From: Paenirhodobacter populi
GTDB taxonomy: Bacteria; Pseudomonadota; Alphaproteobacteria; Rhodobacterales; Rhodobacteraceae
Assembly (NCBI RefSeq): GCF_004022215.1
Contig: NZ_SAUZ01000013.1
Coordinates: 62,001-126,000 of the forward strand
Direction: 5' to 3'
Length of the DNA: 64,000 bases
The translations under genes and the position numbers were made by a program. The notes under the pieces are model-generated. The model ran no database searches and was not told where the DNA came from. It saw only the letters and a list, made by a program, of their open reading frames with translations. This document shows positions 1-9,114 of this stretch, piece by piece; the first letter of the stretch is position 1; the number at the start of each line of letters is the position of its first letter.

Positions 1-831
1 GATGCGGCGATGGCCGACCTGCTGGCCCATGCGGCGCGGCTGGCGCCGGGGCGGCTGCCCCTGCTGATCGAGGGGGAAACCGGCACCGGCAAGCTGACGC
101 TCGCCCGCGCGATCCATGCGGCGGGGCGTGTCGGCCCCTGTGTCAGCGTGCCCTGCGCCGAACTGGCCGAGGGGGACGAGGCCCTGCTGTTCGGCCGCGT
201 CGCCGGGCGGCGGCACGAGCCCGGCCTGATCGACGGGGCGCGGGGCGGGACGCTGATCCTCGACAAGGTGGGGGAGCTGCCCGCCCGGATGCAGGGGCGG
301 CTGCTGCGCCTGCTGGGGGAGGGCGCGTGGCTGCCGATCGGCGCCACCCGGCCGGAACGCGCGGATCTGCGGCTGATCGCCACGCATCAGGGCGACCTGC
401 TGGAGGCGGCGTCGGCCGGGCTGTTCCGCCGCGATCTGGCGCATCGGCTGGCGGGGGCGGTGCTGCGCCTGCCGCCCCTGCGGGCGCGGCGCGACCTGCT
501 GTGGCTGGCGGAACGGCTGCTGAAGGCGGCGGGCGGGGCCGGGCGGCTGTCCCCCGCCGCATGGGCAAGCCTTGCGTCACATGACTGGCCGGGCAACCTG
601 CATGAGCTGCACCACCTGATGGCGCAACTGTCGGCGGGGCTGCCGCGGGTCGTCGGCCCGGCGGATCTGCCGGCCCCGTTCGCGGAAAACGCCCCCGCCG
701 CCGCCCGCGGCGATGCCGCGCTGCTGCGCCGGATCCTTGCCGAAACGGGCGGCAACGTGTCCGAGGCGGCGCGCCGTCTGGGCGTCGACCGGACCACGGT
801 TCACCGGCGAATCCGGCGCTACGGCCTCTGA
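1..831 (+). CDS. AcoR-type AAA+ transcriptional regulator, 3' part
   Basis: The frame is open from the first base, so the 5' end, which in this family carries a sensory GAF-type region, lies outside. Counting from the first in-frame Met at base 10: Walker A GETGTGK at residues 22-28, an AAA+ core to about residue 200, and a Fis-type helix-turn-helix at the C terminus (NVSEAARRLGVDRTTVHRR). Two family hallmarks are altered. The sigma-54-contacting GAFTGA loop is absent (FGRVAGRRHEPG stands there), and the Walker B DE is DK (TLILDK, Lys86). The DNA-binding end looks intact. By analogy with loop-less NtrC of Rhodobacter, it probably acts without sigma-54. It lies upstream of an efflux operon on the same strand, but control of that operon is only a guess. 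Confidence 0.85.
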   Translation, partial: DAAMADLLAHAARLAPGRLPLLIEGETGTGKLTLARAIHAAGRVGPCVSVPCAELAEGDEALLFGRVAGRRHEPGLIDGARGGTLILDKVGELPARMQGRLLRLLGEGAWLPIGATRPERADLRLIATHQGDLLEAASAGLFRRDLAHRLAGAVLRLPPLRARRDLLWLAERLLKAAGGAGRLSPAAWASLASHDWPGNLHELHHLMAQLSAGLPRVVGPADLPAPFAENAPAAARGDAALLRRILAETGGNVSEAARRLGVDRTTVHRRIRRYGL

Positions 832-865
832 CCCATGCGGCGAATTCGGAGAAGGAAAGCATTTT

Positions 866-907
866 CAATAATGCGGGGCATTGGTATTGGGGTAGGGAGG
901 CACTACC
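866..907. promoter_or_regulatory. two adjacent dyads upstream of the RND operon
   Basis: The 127-base gap before the adaptor gene holds an imperfect dyad at 866-889 (CAATA-ATGC ... GCAT ... TATTG) followed by GGTAG-N7-CTACC at 891-907. They lie about 50-90 bases before the start codon, where operators or activator sites are expected. Function is inferred from position and symmetry only. I could not place a convincing -35/-10 pair. Confidence 0.35.
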
Positions 908-958
908 TGACACCCGTGCCACCACCCGCCAATCCCCTCGGAGCGACCGGTTTCTGAC

Positions 959-2086
959 ATGATAAAACGTTTGATTATTGCGATCGTCCTGCTGACTCTC
1001 GTCATCGGTGGCATTGTCGGGTTCAATCAGTTCCGCGCGAAGATGATCGCGCAGTATCTGGATTCGATGAAGAACGTCACCGTGCCGGTCACCGTGACCG
1101 AGGCGCAATCCGGCACCTGGACCCCCGGCATCGATGCGATCGGCACCGCCAATGCGCGGCAGGGCGCGGATCTGTCGACCGAGGCCTCGGGCGTGGTGCG
1201 CGAGATCCTGTTCCAGTCGAACGACACGGTGACCAGCAGCCAGCTGCTGGTGCAGATCGACGACCGGCAGGAACGCGCGGATCTGGAGGCGGCGAAAGCC
1301 TCGCTCAATCTGGCGCAGATCACGCTGAACCGGGCGCGCAACCTTCAGGAACGCGGCGTGACGGCGACCAGCACGCTCGACAGCGCGCAGGCCGAAGAGG
1401 TGTCCGCGCAGGCGCAGGTCGCGAAGCTCGAAGCCGTGTTGCAGACGAAACAGCTTCTGGCGCCCTTTGACGGCACCATCGGCATTCCGCGCATCGAGGT
1501 GGGGCAGTTCGTCGCCGCCGGCACCGTCTTTGCGACGTTGCAGGACCGCAGCCAGATGCGTGTCGATTTCGCTTTGACCGAACAACAGGCGGCGCAGGTG
1601 CGGCAGGGATTTTCCGTCACCGCCATCGACGAGGAAGGCGGCACCAGCTTTGAAGGCGAGATCACCGGCATCGACCCGAAGATCGACGCGAATTCGCGGC
1701 TGGTGACGGTGCGCGCGCTGCTGGACGAGGCCTCGGGCGAGGCGCTGACCCCGGGGCAGTTCCTGCGCGTGCGGGTCAACCTGCCGGCGGTGGAAAACGT
1801 CATCTCGCTGCCGCAGACGGTGGTGACGACCTCGCTGTATGGCGATTCCGTCTTTGTCGTGCGCGAGGAAACGCCCGAGGGCGCGGATGCGCCGCAGACC
1901 ATCGCCCGCGAGGTTTTCGTCAGGATCGGCCGGCGGCATGGAAACTCGGTCGAGATCCTCGAAGGTCTGAAGGCGGGCGACAGGGTGGTCGATGCGGGGC
2001 AGAACCGGCTGAGTTCTGGCGCGGTCGTCCGCATCGTGACCGATCCGGCGGAAACCGGCGACGCGCCGCCCGTCATCGGCAACTGA
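959..2086 (+). CDS. RND efflux periplasmic adaptor (MFP)
   Basis: A 375-residue membrane fusion protein that would link an inner-membrane RND pump to an outer-membrane channel. Residues 1-23 form an N-terminal membrane anchor or signal. Next come the split lipoyl half (around ASGVVREILFQSNDTV), a short helical hairpin around residues 100-150, the second lipoyl half (LLAPFDGTIGIPRIEVGQFV), then beta-barrel and membrane-proximal domains. The pump gene follows after 10 bases, so they form one operon. No strong Shine-Dalgarno precedes the ATG. The N-terminal hydrophobic stretch and the fit to the family support this start. No TolC-like gene is nearby, so the channel must be encoded elsewhere. Confidence 0.9.
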   Translation: MIKRLIIAIVLLTLVIGGIVGFNQFRAKMIAQYLDSMKNVTVPVTVTEAQSGTWTPGIDAIGTANARQGADLSTEASGVVREILFQSNDTVTSSQLLVQIDDRQERADLEAAKASLNLAQITLNRARNLQERGVTATSTLDSAQAEEVSAQAQVAKLEAVLQTKQLLAPFDGTIGIPRIEVGQFVAAGTVFATLQDRSQMRVDFALTEQQAAQVRQGFSVTAIDEEGGTSFEGEITGIDPKIDANSRLVTVRALLDEASGEALTPGQFLRVRVNLPAVENVISLPQTVVTTSLYGDSVFVVREETPEGADAPQTIAREVFVRIGRRHGNSVEILEGLKAGDRVVDAGQNRLSSGAVVRIVTDPAETGDAPPVIGN

Positions 2087-2096
2087 GGAAGGCGCG

Positions 2097-5000
2097 ATGC
2101 ATTTCACCGAAATCTTCATCCGCCGCCCCGTCCTGTCGATCGTCGTGGGCGCGTTCATGCTGCTTCTGGGGATCGCGGCCTATTTCAACCTTCAGGTCCG
2201 GCAATATCCCGAGGTCGAGGAAACCGTGGTCACGGTGACGACCACCTATCCCGGCGCCTCGCCCGACCTGATCCAGGGCTTCATCACCGCGCCGATCACC
2301 GAGGCGGTGGCGACGACGGAGAACATCGACTACGTGACCTCGACGTCGAGCCCGTCGGCCTCGGTCGTGTCGGTGCACATGAAGCTCGGCTCCAATTCCG
2401 ATGCGGCTCTGACGGACGTTCTGGCAAAGGTGCAGCAGGTGCGGTCCTCGCTGCCGTCGGAATCCGAGGATCCGGTGATCGTCAAGGGCACCGGGGACAC
2501 CTTTGCGCTGATGTATATCGCGGCGCTGAACCCCAACATGTCGCCCGAGCAGCTGACCGAATATATCGAGCGGGTGATCCGCCCGCGGATGTCCACCATT
2601 CCGGGCGTCGCGCAGATCGAGGTGATCGGCGCGTCGAAATATTCGATGCGGATCTGGATCGACCCGGACAAGCTGGCGGCGCGGAACATCACCGCCGCCG
2701 AGGTGCTGGCGGCGGTCAATGCGTCGAACTACCTCGCGGCGGCGGGCAAGACGGAAAACGACCTTTACGCCCATGCGATCACCTTGCAGACCACGCTGCA
2801 GGACCCCGACGCCTTCGGGATGATGCCGCTGCGGTCCGAGGGGGATCAGGTCGTCCGGCTGCGCGACGTGGCGCAGGTCGAGCTTGCCTCGGACGAATCG
2901 GGTGAGATCGTCACCTTCGAGGGCAAGGCCGGCACGTTCATCGGCATCCATCCGACGCCCGCGGCCAACCCGCTCGACACCGCGGCGGCGGTGGTCAAGG
3001 ACCTGCCCGCCATCAACGCCGGCCTGCCCGAGGGGATGCGGCTGGAACTCGTCTACGATTCGACCGAGACGATTTCCGCCTCGATCCGCGAGGTGTTCAA
3101 GACCATCGCCGAGGCGGTGGCGATCGTGGTGGTGGTGATCCTGCTGTTCCTTGGATCGTTCCGGTCGGTGCTGATGCCGGTCGTCACCATCCCGCTGTCG
3201 CTGGTGGGGGTGCTGGCGGTGCTGCTGGCGCTTGGCTATTCGATCAACTTGCTGACATTGCTGGCGATGGTTCTGGCGATCGGGCTGGTGGTCGATGACG
3301 CGATCGTGGTGGTGGAAAACATCCACCGCCATATCGAGGACGGCATGAAACCCATCCCCGCCGCCGTGCAGGGGATGAAGGAGATCACCGGTCCCGTGGT
3401 CGCGATGACCATCACGCTGGCCGCGGTGCTGTCGCCGCTTGGCTTCACCGGCGGGCTGACGGGGGCGCTGTTCCGCGAATTCGCCTTTACGCTGGCGGGA
3501 TCGGTGATCCTGTCCGGGGTGATCGCGCTGACCATCACGCCGATGATGTCGGGGCGGCTGCTGAAATCGGGTGAGGGGTCGCGCTTTCAGGTCTTTGTCG
3601 ACCGGACGTTCGAGCGGCTGGCCAACTGGTATGAGCGGCGGGTGAACAACTCGCTGGATTACCGGCCGGTGACGATCCTGATCGTCCTTGGGCTGGTGTC
3701 GGTGACGGGCTACATGATGCTCAACACCCAGTCGGAGCTGGCGCCCGAGGAGGATCAGGGCGCCGTCATCGCCATCGCCAACGGGCCGCGCTACGCGACC
3801 GACGATTACACCGCGAAATACATCGACCAGATCAGCAAGGCGACCGCCGGGATGGACGAGGTGCGGACCGACTTTTCCATCGCCGGTTTCGGCGGGGACG
3901 ATACGCAGGGCATCCTGATCTGGGCACTGAAGGACTGGGCCGAGCGGTCTCGCTCGCAATCGCAGGTGCAGCAGGACATTCAGGCGCAGCTTGACGCGAA
4001 TACCGGGTTGCAGGGCTTTGCCTTCGCGCCGCCGACCCTGCCGGGCACCGGGGGCGGGCTGCCCGTGTCGGTCGTGATCCAGTCGATCCACGAACCCTCC
4101 CGCGTCGCCGAGGTGGCCGAGGAAATCCGCCAGCGCGCGCTGGCCTCGGGCAATTTCATCGCGGTGCAGAATTCGCTGAACTTCGACGCGCCCGAGGCGC
4201 GGGTCATCATCGACCGCGAACGGGCCGCGTCGCTGAACGTGGCGGTGTCCGACATCGGATCGACGCTTGGCCTGCTGGTCGGCGGCTACAAGGTCGCGCA
4301 GTTCGACCGCGATTCGAACAGCTACGACATCATCCCGCAGGTGCCGCAGCGCTTCCGCGACAATCCCGAGCTGCTGGGGTCGTATTTCGTGCGCTCGGGG
4401 TCCGGCGCGCTGGTGCCGCTGTCCGCCGTGGTCCGGGTCGAGACGGATGCGATGCCCTCCTCCATCCAGCAGTTCAACCAGCTCAATTCGGCGACGATCA
4501 CCGCCCTGCCGATGATCGGCACATCGAGCGCAAGCGGCGTGGCGACGATCGTTTCCATCGCCAACGAGGTGCTGACCGAGGGGTTCTTCATCGACTATGC
4601 CGACCAGTCGCGGCTGGAACAGACGCAGGGCAACACCATCGCCATCGCCTTCGGGGTGGCGGTGCTGGTGATCTATCTGGTGCTGGCGGCGCAGTTCGAA
4701 AGCTTCCGCGATCCGTTCATCATCCTGATGTCGGTGCCGCTGACGCTGTTCGGGGCGATCCTGCCGCTGAACCTCGGGCTTGGCACGCTGAACATCTACA
4801 GTCAGGTGGGGCTGATCACGCTGGTCGGGCTGATTACCAAACACGGCATCCTGATGGTGGAATTCGCCAATCAGCAGCGTGAGGAACACGGCCTGACCCG
4901 GCGCGAGGCGATTGTCGCCGCGGCGCGGACCCGTCTGCGCCCGATCCTGATGACCACGGCGGCGATGGCGCTGGCGGTGGTGCCGCTGGTCTTCGCCGAG

Positions 5001-5165
5001 GGCGCCGGCGCCGCCGCGCGCGAGGCGATGGGCATCGTGATCTTCTTCGGGCTGATGATCGGCACGACCTTCACGCTGTTCGTCGTGCCGATGTTCTACA
5101 GCTTCATCGCGCCCTCGGACAAGGCGATGCAGGTGGCGCGGGAAAGACGGCTGGCCGCCGGCTGA
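2097..5165 (+). CDS. RND efflux pump inner-membrane subunit (HAE1 family)
   Basis: At 1022 residues this is the usual length for AcrB/MexB-type proton-driven multidrug pumps. TM1 lies at residues 10-28, followed by a large periplasmic porter domain. The proton-relay aspartate pair in TM4 is present (IGLVVDDAIVVVENI), as are a second large periplasmic loop and a C-terminal TM bundle ending near residue 1007. The start has GAGGAAGG eight bases upstream. It is cotranscribed with the adaptor just upstream. Substrate cannot be deduced; the short HFTEIFIRRPVLSIVV start resembles the MdtB/MexF-like branch often seen in Rhodobacterales. Confidence 0.94.
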   Translation: MHFTEIFIRRPVLSIVVGAFMLLLGIAAYFNLQVRQYPEVEETVVTVTTTYPGASPDLIQGFITAPITEAVATTENIDYVTSTSSPSASVVSVHMKLGSNSDAALTDVLAKVQQVRSSLPSESEDPVIVKGTGDTFALMYIAALNPNMSPEQLTEYIERVIRPRMSTIPGVAQIEVIGASKYSMRIWIDPDKLAARNITAAEVLAAVNASNYLAAAGKTENDLYAHAITLQTTLQDPDAFGMMPLRSEGDQVVRLRDVAQVELASDESGEIVTFEGKAGTFIGIHPTPAANPLDTAAAVVKDLPAINAGLPEGMRLELVYDSTETISASIREVFKTIAEAVAIVVVVILLFLGSFRSVLMPVVTIPLSLVGVLAVLLALGYSINLLTLLAMVLAIGLVVDDAIVVVENIHRHIEDGMKPIPAAVQGMKEITGPVVAMTITLAAVLSPLGFTGGLTGALFREFAFTLAGSVILSGVIALTITPMMSGRLLKSGEGSRFQVFVDRTFERLANWYERRVNNSLDYRPVTILIVLGLVSVTGYMMLNTQSELAPEEDQGAVIAIANGPRYATDDYTAKYIDQISKATAGMDEVRTDFSIAGFGGDDTQGILIWALKDWAERSRSQSQVQQDIQAQLDANTGLQGFAFAPPTLPGTGGGLPVSVVIQSIHEPSRVAEVAEEIRQRALASGNFIAVQNSLNFDAPEARVIIDRERAASLNVAVSDIGSTLGLLVGGYKVAQFDRDSNSYDIIPQVPQRFRDNPELLGSYFVRSGSGALVPLSAVVRVETDAMPSSIQQFNQLNSATITALPMIGTSSASGVATIVSIANEVLTEGFFIDYADQSRLEQTQGNTIAIAFGVAVLVIYLVLAAQFESFRDPFIILMSVPLTLFGAILPLNLGLGTLNIYSQVGLITLVGLITKHGILMVEFANQQREEHGLTRREAIVAAARTRLRPILMTTAAMALAVVPLVFAEGAGAAAREAMGIVIFFGLMIGTTFTLFVVPMFYSFIAPSDKAMQVARERRLAAG

Positions 5166-6116
5166 TCAGGCGTTGACCTGATCGGCGGGCTGCTTGCCGG
5201 CAAGGAAGGCGCCGATATTGGCCAGCGCCCGGCGGCCCATCGCCTCGCGCGTTTCGATCGTGGCGCTGCCCATATGCGGCATCAGGAAGGCGCGGGGCTG
5301 GTCGCGCAGGCGCAGGTCGTAGGCGGGTTCGTTGCGGAACACGTCAAGCCCCGCCCCCGCCAGCCGGCCCGAGGCCAGCGCCTCGACAAGCGCATCTTCA
5401 TCGACGAGCGAGCCGCGCGCCGAATTGACGAAGACCGCCCCCGGCTTCATCAGCGCGAAACGTTCGGCGGTCATCACCACCTCGCCCGAGCCGGGCAGGT
5501 TCAGGCTCAGCACATCGGCCCGCGCGACCAGCGCATCGGTATCGGCCACGAATTCCGCGCCCGCTTCCTGTTCCGGCGGCAGGCGGTGGCGGTTGTGATA
5601 GGCGATGGTCATGCCGAAGGCGCGCGCGCGATGCGCGACGGCGCGGCCGATGCGGCCCATGCCGACGATGCCCAGCAGCTTGCCCGACAGGTCGGTGCCC
5701 AGCATCTCGTTCATCGCGAAGCTGCGCCGCCAGCCTTCATCCATGATCGCCGCATATTCCCGCGCCCGGCGTGCAGCGCCCAGCATCAGCAGCATGGTCA
5801 TGTCGGCGGTCGCGGCGGTCAGCACATCGGGCGTGTTCGTCACCGCGATGCCGCGCGCAGCCGCCGCCTTCACGTCGAGATGATCGTAGCCGACGCTGCA
5901 GGTGGCGATCAGCCGCACGCTGTCGGGCAGCTGGGCGATGCCCTCGGCCGCAAGCTTCTGGCGGCCGGAGAGCAGGATCGCCTCCGGCTTTTCGCGCGTG
6001 GCAAGGGCGATCATCGCCTCGGGCGTCAGGTTGTCGGTGGCGGGGGCGGCGCCAAAGGCGTCGCGCGCCTCGGCCTCGACGGCGGCGGGCAGGGGAGTGG
6101 CAATAAGCAGGCGCAT
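5166..6116 (-). CDS. D-2-hydroxyacid dehydrogenase (glyoxylate/hydroxypyruvate reductase type)
   Basis: Cytosolic NAD(P)H-dependent enzyme of the D-isomer 2-hydroxyacid dehydrogenase family, 316 residues from this start. The Rossmann motif is GMGRIG at residues 152-157. The catalytic triad is Arg234 (NSARGSLVDE), Glu263 (DVFRNEP) and His281 (LMPHMGSAT). I chose the ATG at 6116 because GAGGT lies about six bases upstream and the homology begins there. In-frame Met codons farther upstream (6134, 6203) have no ribosome binding site. The likely substrate is glyoxylate or hydroxypyruvate; specificity is not resolved from sequence. Confidence 0.92.
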   Translation of the reverse strand: MRLLIATPLPAAVEAEARDAFGAAPATDNLTPEAMIALATREKPEAILLSGRQKLAAEGIAQLPDSVRLIATCSVGYDHLDVKAAAARGIAVTNTPDVLTAATADMTMLLMLGAARRAREYAAIMDEGWRRSFAMNEMLGTDLSGKLLGIVGMGRIGRAVAHRARAFGMTIAYHNRHRLPPEQEAGAEFVADTDALVARADVLSLNLPGSGEVVMTAERFALMKPGAVFVNSARGSLVDEDALVEALASGRLAGAGLDVFRNEPAYDLRLRDQPRAFLMPHMGSATIETREAMGRRALANIGAFLAGKQPADQVNA

Positions 6117-6199
6117 GGCGACCTCGTGATTCATCGGGAAGGTGGCGCGATGAAACACCTTTGCGGCCCGCCATGCAAATTCTGGCGGGCCGCGGCCGT

Positions 6200-7315
6200 T
6201 CACTCAACCCCGTGCGTGTGCCCGTGCCGCCGGTTCCAGCGGATCGAGGACCAGAGCGCGATCCCGATCAGCAGCGCCCCGGCAAGGCCGGTGATGACCT
6301 CGGGGATATGGAACAGGGTCTGCACATACATCACCACCGCCAGCGCGGTGATCGCGTAAAAGGCCCCGTGTTCCAGAAAGCGGTATTCCGACAGCGTGCC
6401 TTTCTCGACCAGCATGATGGTCATCGAGCGCACATACATCGCCCCGATGCCCAGCCCGATGGCGATGACGAACAGGTTCTGCGTCAGCGCGAAGGCCCCG
6501 ATCACCCCGTCGAAGCTGAACGAGGCATCCAGCACCTCAAGGTAAAGGAACGCGCCGATCCCGCCCTTGGCCGCGGTGGACAGCGTATCCTGCTGCACCC
6601 GGTCCAGAAGCCCGCCCAGCACCTCGACCAGCAGGAAGGTCAGCAGGCCCCAGATCGCCGAATTGACAAAGACCTGCGCCGCCGCCCCGTCGTGAAGCTG
6701 CGAGAAGCCGAGGATCATCAGCAGCACCACCGCCACCTCGACCCCGCGGATCGAGGCGTAGCGCGCCATGTGGCTTTCCAGCCAGCGCACCCAATGGACC
6801 TCTTTTTCATGGTCGAAGAAGAAGCTCAGCCCCACCATCATCAGGAAGGTGCCGCCGAAGGCCGCGATCGGCAAGTGGGCGTCGTGCATGATCCGGGCGT
6901 ATTCGTCGGGCTGCGAGGCGGCCATGACCAGCGCTTGCCACGGGCCGATCTTGGCCGCGATCACCACGATCAGCAGCGGGAAGACGATCCGCATCCCGAA
7001 GACGGCGATGATGATCCCCCAGGTCAGGAAACGGCGCTGCCATTTCGGCGTCATCGTCTTGAGCTTGTTGGCATTGACGATGGCATTGTCGAACGACAGC
7101 GAGATTTCCAGCACCGCCAGAACGCAGCAGATGAAGAAGATCGTCGCCGTGCCGCCCGCCGTGCCGGTGGTCTGCCAGCCGAGCCATGCGCCAAGCGCGA
7201 GCCCGAGGATGGTGATGATGAAGGCCCAACGGAAATAGCTCAGCACGGAGGCCGAGGCTCCGGACGCGGACTTTGCCCCGCCGGAGAGGTTGGTCGGATT
7301 GGTCATGAAAGACAT
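6200..7315 (-). CDS. DUF475/TerC-like integral membrane protein
   Basis: About 371 residues with eight or nine predicted membrane spans. Two internal motifs, ISLSFDNAIVNANKL and DASFSFDGVIGAF, carry the acidic residues buried in the membrane that are typical of the TerC/DUF475 superfamily, members of which are linked to metal (for example manganese) export or metal-loaded exoenzyme quality control. The C terminus is His-rich (RRHGHTHGVE). The start is uncertain between Met codons at 7315 and 7306, and neither has a strong Shine-Dalgarno. It lies downstream of the cobalt-uptake genes on the same strand but 176 bases away, so a link is speculative. Confidence 0.85.
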   Translation of the reverse strand: MSFMTNPTNLSGGAKSASGASASVLSYFRWAFIITILGLALGAWLGWQTTGTAGGTATIFFICCVLAVLEISLSFDNAIVNANKLKTMTPKWQRRFLTWGIIIAVFGMRIVFPLLIVVIAAKIGPWQALVMAASQPDEYARIMHDAHLPIAAFGGTFLMMVGLSFFFDHEKEVHWVRWLESHMARYASIRGVEVAVVLLMILGFSQLHDGAAAQVFVNSAIWGLLTFLLVEVLGGLLDRVQQDTLSTAAKGGIGAFLYLEVLDASFSFDGVIGAFALTQNLFVIAIGLGIGAMYVRSMTIMLVEKGTLSEYRFLEHGAFYAITALAVVMYVQTLFHIPEVITGLAGALLIGIALWSSIRWNRRHGHTHGVE

Positions 7316-7491
7316 TCCAGGCGGCTGGAGCGCGTATGATGCCGACATCGCGAAAGCGCCGCCACTTCCGCCAGAGGGGCCCGGTCATCGAACGGAATCC
7401 TGTGTCGGGGCCGGTTCCGGGCACCTGCCGGGGCATCACGGTCTGACACAGCAGCGTGATCCTATCGCGCCGCGCGCGCGCGGGCAACAGG

Positions 7492-8109
7492 TTACGCGCG
7501 CAGGGTCCGCCGGGGGCGACGCAATGCCGCCATCGCGGCGATGGCGGCCAGCGGCAGGGCCAGAACCGCCAGCAGGCTGGGCCAGTGGCCGGGCAGCGCG
7601 CCCCAGTCCGGCCCGACGATCCGCCCGGTGCCGAATTCCTCGCCGCTGTGCTGGCACAGCTCGAGGTCGCGGCCGTTCGCCAGCATGTCGGCGTCGATGC
7701 GCTGGCGCAGGCGGTCGACCGCGGGGCTTTTGCCGGGCAGGGATTCGAGGCGCAGCAGCGCCTCGCGCGCGGTGGCCAGATAGGCGTGGGCGCAGCCGTT
7801 GAAGGGGCTGGCCGCATCGGTGACGGTGCCGGGCATCAGCCCCCAGAGGCAATAGGCGAACTGGATTTCGGCATGGTTCGTCAGCCGGCGCAGGGTCTCG
7901 TCCACTGGATAGTGGCGGGCGGCAAGGGCAAGGATCTCGCCCCGGTGGCGGGCCAGAACGGCCATCTGCCCGTGTTCGAGGCTGGCGATCGGCACCCCGC
8001 CCGGATGGTCCTCGGGCGCGCGGGCGCCATGCGGCTGCGCGGCGGATGCCAGCAGGCATCCCGCGAGCGCGAGGAAGAGGCCACGAAAGCGGGGGCGCAA
8101 AGCTGCCAT
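7492..8109 (-). CDS. hypothetical exported protein of the cbtBA block
   Basis: I do not recognise a named family in this 205-residue protein. It starts with a signal peptide (residues 1-25, ending near ASAAQP), has a His/Asp-containing N terminus (PHGARAPEDHPGG), a mostly helical middle with three or four cysteines, and a C-terminal hydrophobic stretch (WPSLLAVLALPLAAIAAMAAL) followed by arginines, like a tail anchor. Such a protein would sit in the periplasm tethered to the inner membrane. It begins 45 bases after cbtA and reads the same way, so it is probably under the same cobalamin riboswitch and may help deliver or sense cobalt. Gene reality is well supported; function is inference. Confidence 0.75.
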   Translation of the reverse strand: MAALRPRFRGLFLALAGCLLASAAQPHGARAPEDHPGGVPIASLEHGQMAVLARHRGEILALAARHYPVDETLRRLTNHAEIQFAYCLWGLMPGTVTDAASPFNGCAHAYLATAREALLRLESLPGKSPAVDRLRQRIDADMLANGRDLELCQHSGEEFGTGRIVGPDWGALPGHWPSLLAVLALPLAAIAAMAALRRPRRTLRA

Positions 8110-8154
8110 TGCCGTAGTCCCGGGAAAGGGATGCCGCCCGTGGGCGGCATCGGT

Positions 8155-8883
8155 TCAGGCCAGCGCGTGACGGCGGCGGGGTTCCAGCCGCGCCTCGGCC
8201 AGGGCGCCGAAGGTCAGGCCGATCACCGTCCACAGGATCGCGTGGATGCCGATCGTCACCGCGCGGAAGGCCCAGAGGCGTTCGGCGGCGAAATCCGCGG
8301 GCACCTCGTTCACCGGGGGCAGGGCGAACAGCACGACCGCGATCACCGCCAGATAGGCTACGCCGGCGATGATCCCCGCCGTCCACGCCCCGCGTTCCGC
8401 GCACAGCCGCCGCGCCAGCGCCACCGCAAGCACCATCGCCGCGATGGAGACGACGAGCAGGATGAAGAACAAGGATGTCCGGCTGCCGATCGTTTCCGCG
8501 CTGCCCACGGCGGGCGGGTTCGCCGGATATTTGATCTGCGGCACCAGCGCCACGGAAACGAAGGCCGCAAGCGCCAGCAGCGCCGAGGTGGCGCGCGCGC
8601 CAAGCGCCGTCACCCGGCCATAGGCCCAGGCGAAGACCAGCGCGAAGATGCCGCCGATCGCCGCACCATAGACCAAGAGGCCGGTGGCAAGACCGATGGT
8701 GGATTGCGTGGCGCGGCTGACGATCTCGGGCTCTTCCGGCTCGCCCGCGGCGGCGGCCTTCTGTTCTTCAAGCCCGATGGCATAGTCGACCTCGGGCTCG
8801 CCGAAGGCATAGGCGAAGCCGAAGGCAAGCACGGCGGCGATCAGCCCGGCGATCATGCCGCGCAGCAAAAGGGAACCGACCAT
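8155..8883 (-). CDS. cbtA: cobalt transporter subunit CbtA
   Basis: A 242-residue membrane protein with five or six predicted spans and the typical N-terminal segment LLRGMIAGLIAAVLAFGFA followed by GEPEVDYAIGLEE. CbtA/CbtB form a predicted cobalt transporter found by its cobalamin-riboswitch control. The start at 8883 is preferred over earlier in-frame Met codons because GAGGAG lies seven bases upstream and the family homology begins there. cbtB ends 10 bases before it. Confidence 0.9.
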   Translation of the reverse strand: MVGSLLLRGMIAGLIAAVLAFGFAYAFGEPEVDYAIGLEEQKAAAAGEPEEPEIVSRATQSTIGLATGLLVYGAAIGGIFALVFAWAYGRVTALGARATSALLALAAFVSVALVPQIKYPANPPAVGSAETIGSRTSLFFILLVVSIAAMVLAVALARRLCAERGAWTAGIIAGVAYLAVIAVVLFALPPVNEVPADFAAERLWAFRAVTIGIHAILWTVIGLTFGALAEARLEPRRRHALA

Positions 8884-8893
8884 GTGCGTCTCC

Positions 8894-9100
8894 TCAGTGG
8901 CAGGGGAAGCCAAGAAGATGGCGGCCGTCATGCACGAATTCATGCACATACATGCCGTTGAAGAGCGCGATGGCGCCTTCCTCGGCGCTGATGAAATAGA
9001 TCGCCAGCACAAGGATCAGCCCGGCGAAGACCGCCCAGGGAAGCAGCTCGCCAATCGGGACGGGAACGGGGCGCGCAGGCGCAAAGGTGGTGTCAGTCAT
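8894..9100 (-). CDS. cbtB: cobalt transporter subunit CbtB
   Basis: A small 68-residue protein with one transmembrane helix (about residues 19-39) and a histidine-rich tail, VHEFVHDGRHLLGFPCH. This is the CbtB pattern, in which the C-terminal histidines are thought to bind the metal. It is the first gene after the cobalamin riboswitch, with AGGAGAGCC upstream of the ATG, and it is followed within 10 bases by cbtA. Cobalt is inferred from the riboswitch and family, not from the protein alone. Confidence 0.92.
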   Translation of the reverse strand: MTDTTFAPARPVPVPIGELLPWAVFAGLILVLAIYFISAEEGAIALFNGMYVHEFVHDGRHLLGFPCH

Positions 9101-9114
9101 GAGGCTCTCCTGGG

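Noticed and set aside
2073-4889. Very long open frame on the minus strand opposite the RND pump
   Set aside because: High G+C shadow frame: it is rich in Arg/His/Gln, has no recognisable domain, and the plus strand encodes a full RND pump.
7316-7491. yybP-ykoY (manganese) riboswitch ahead of the TerC-like gene
   Set aside because: One short stretch is suggestive, but the conserved paired loops are missing, so I cannot support it.
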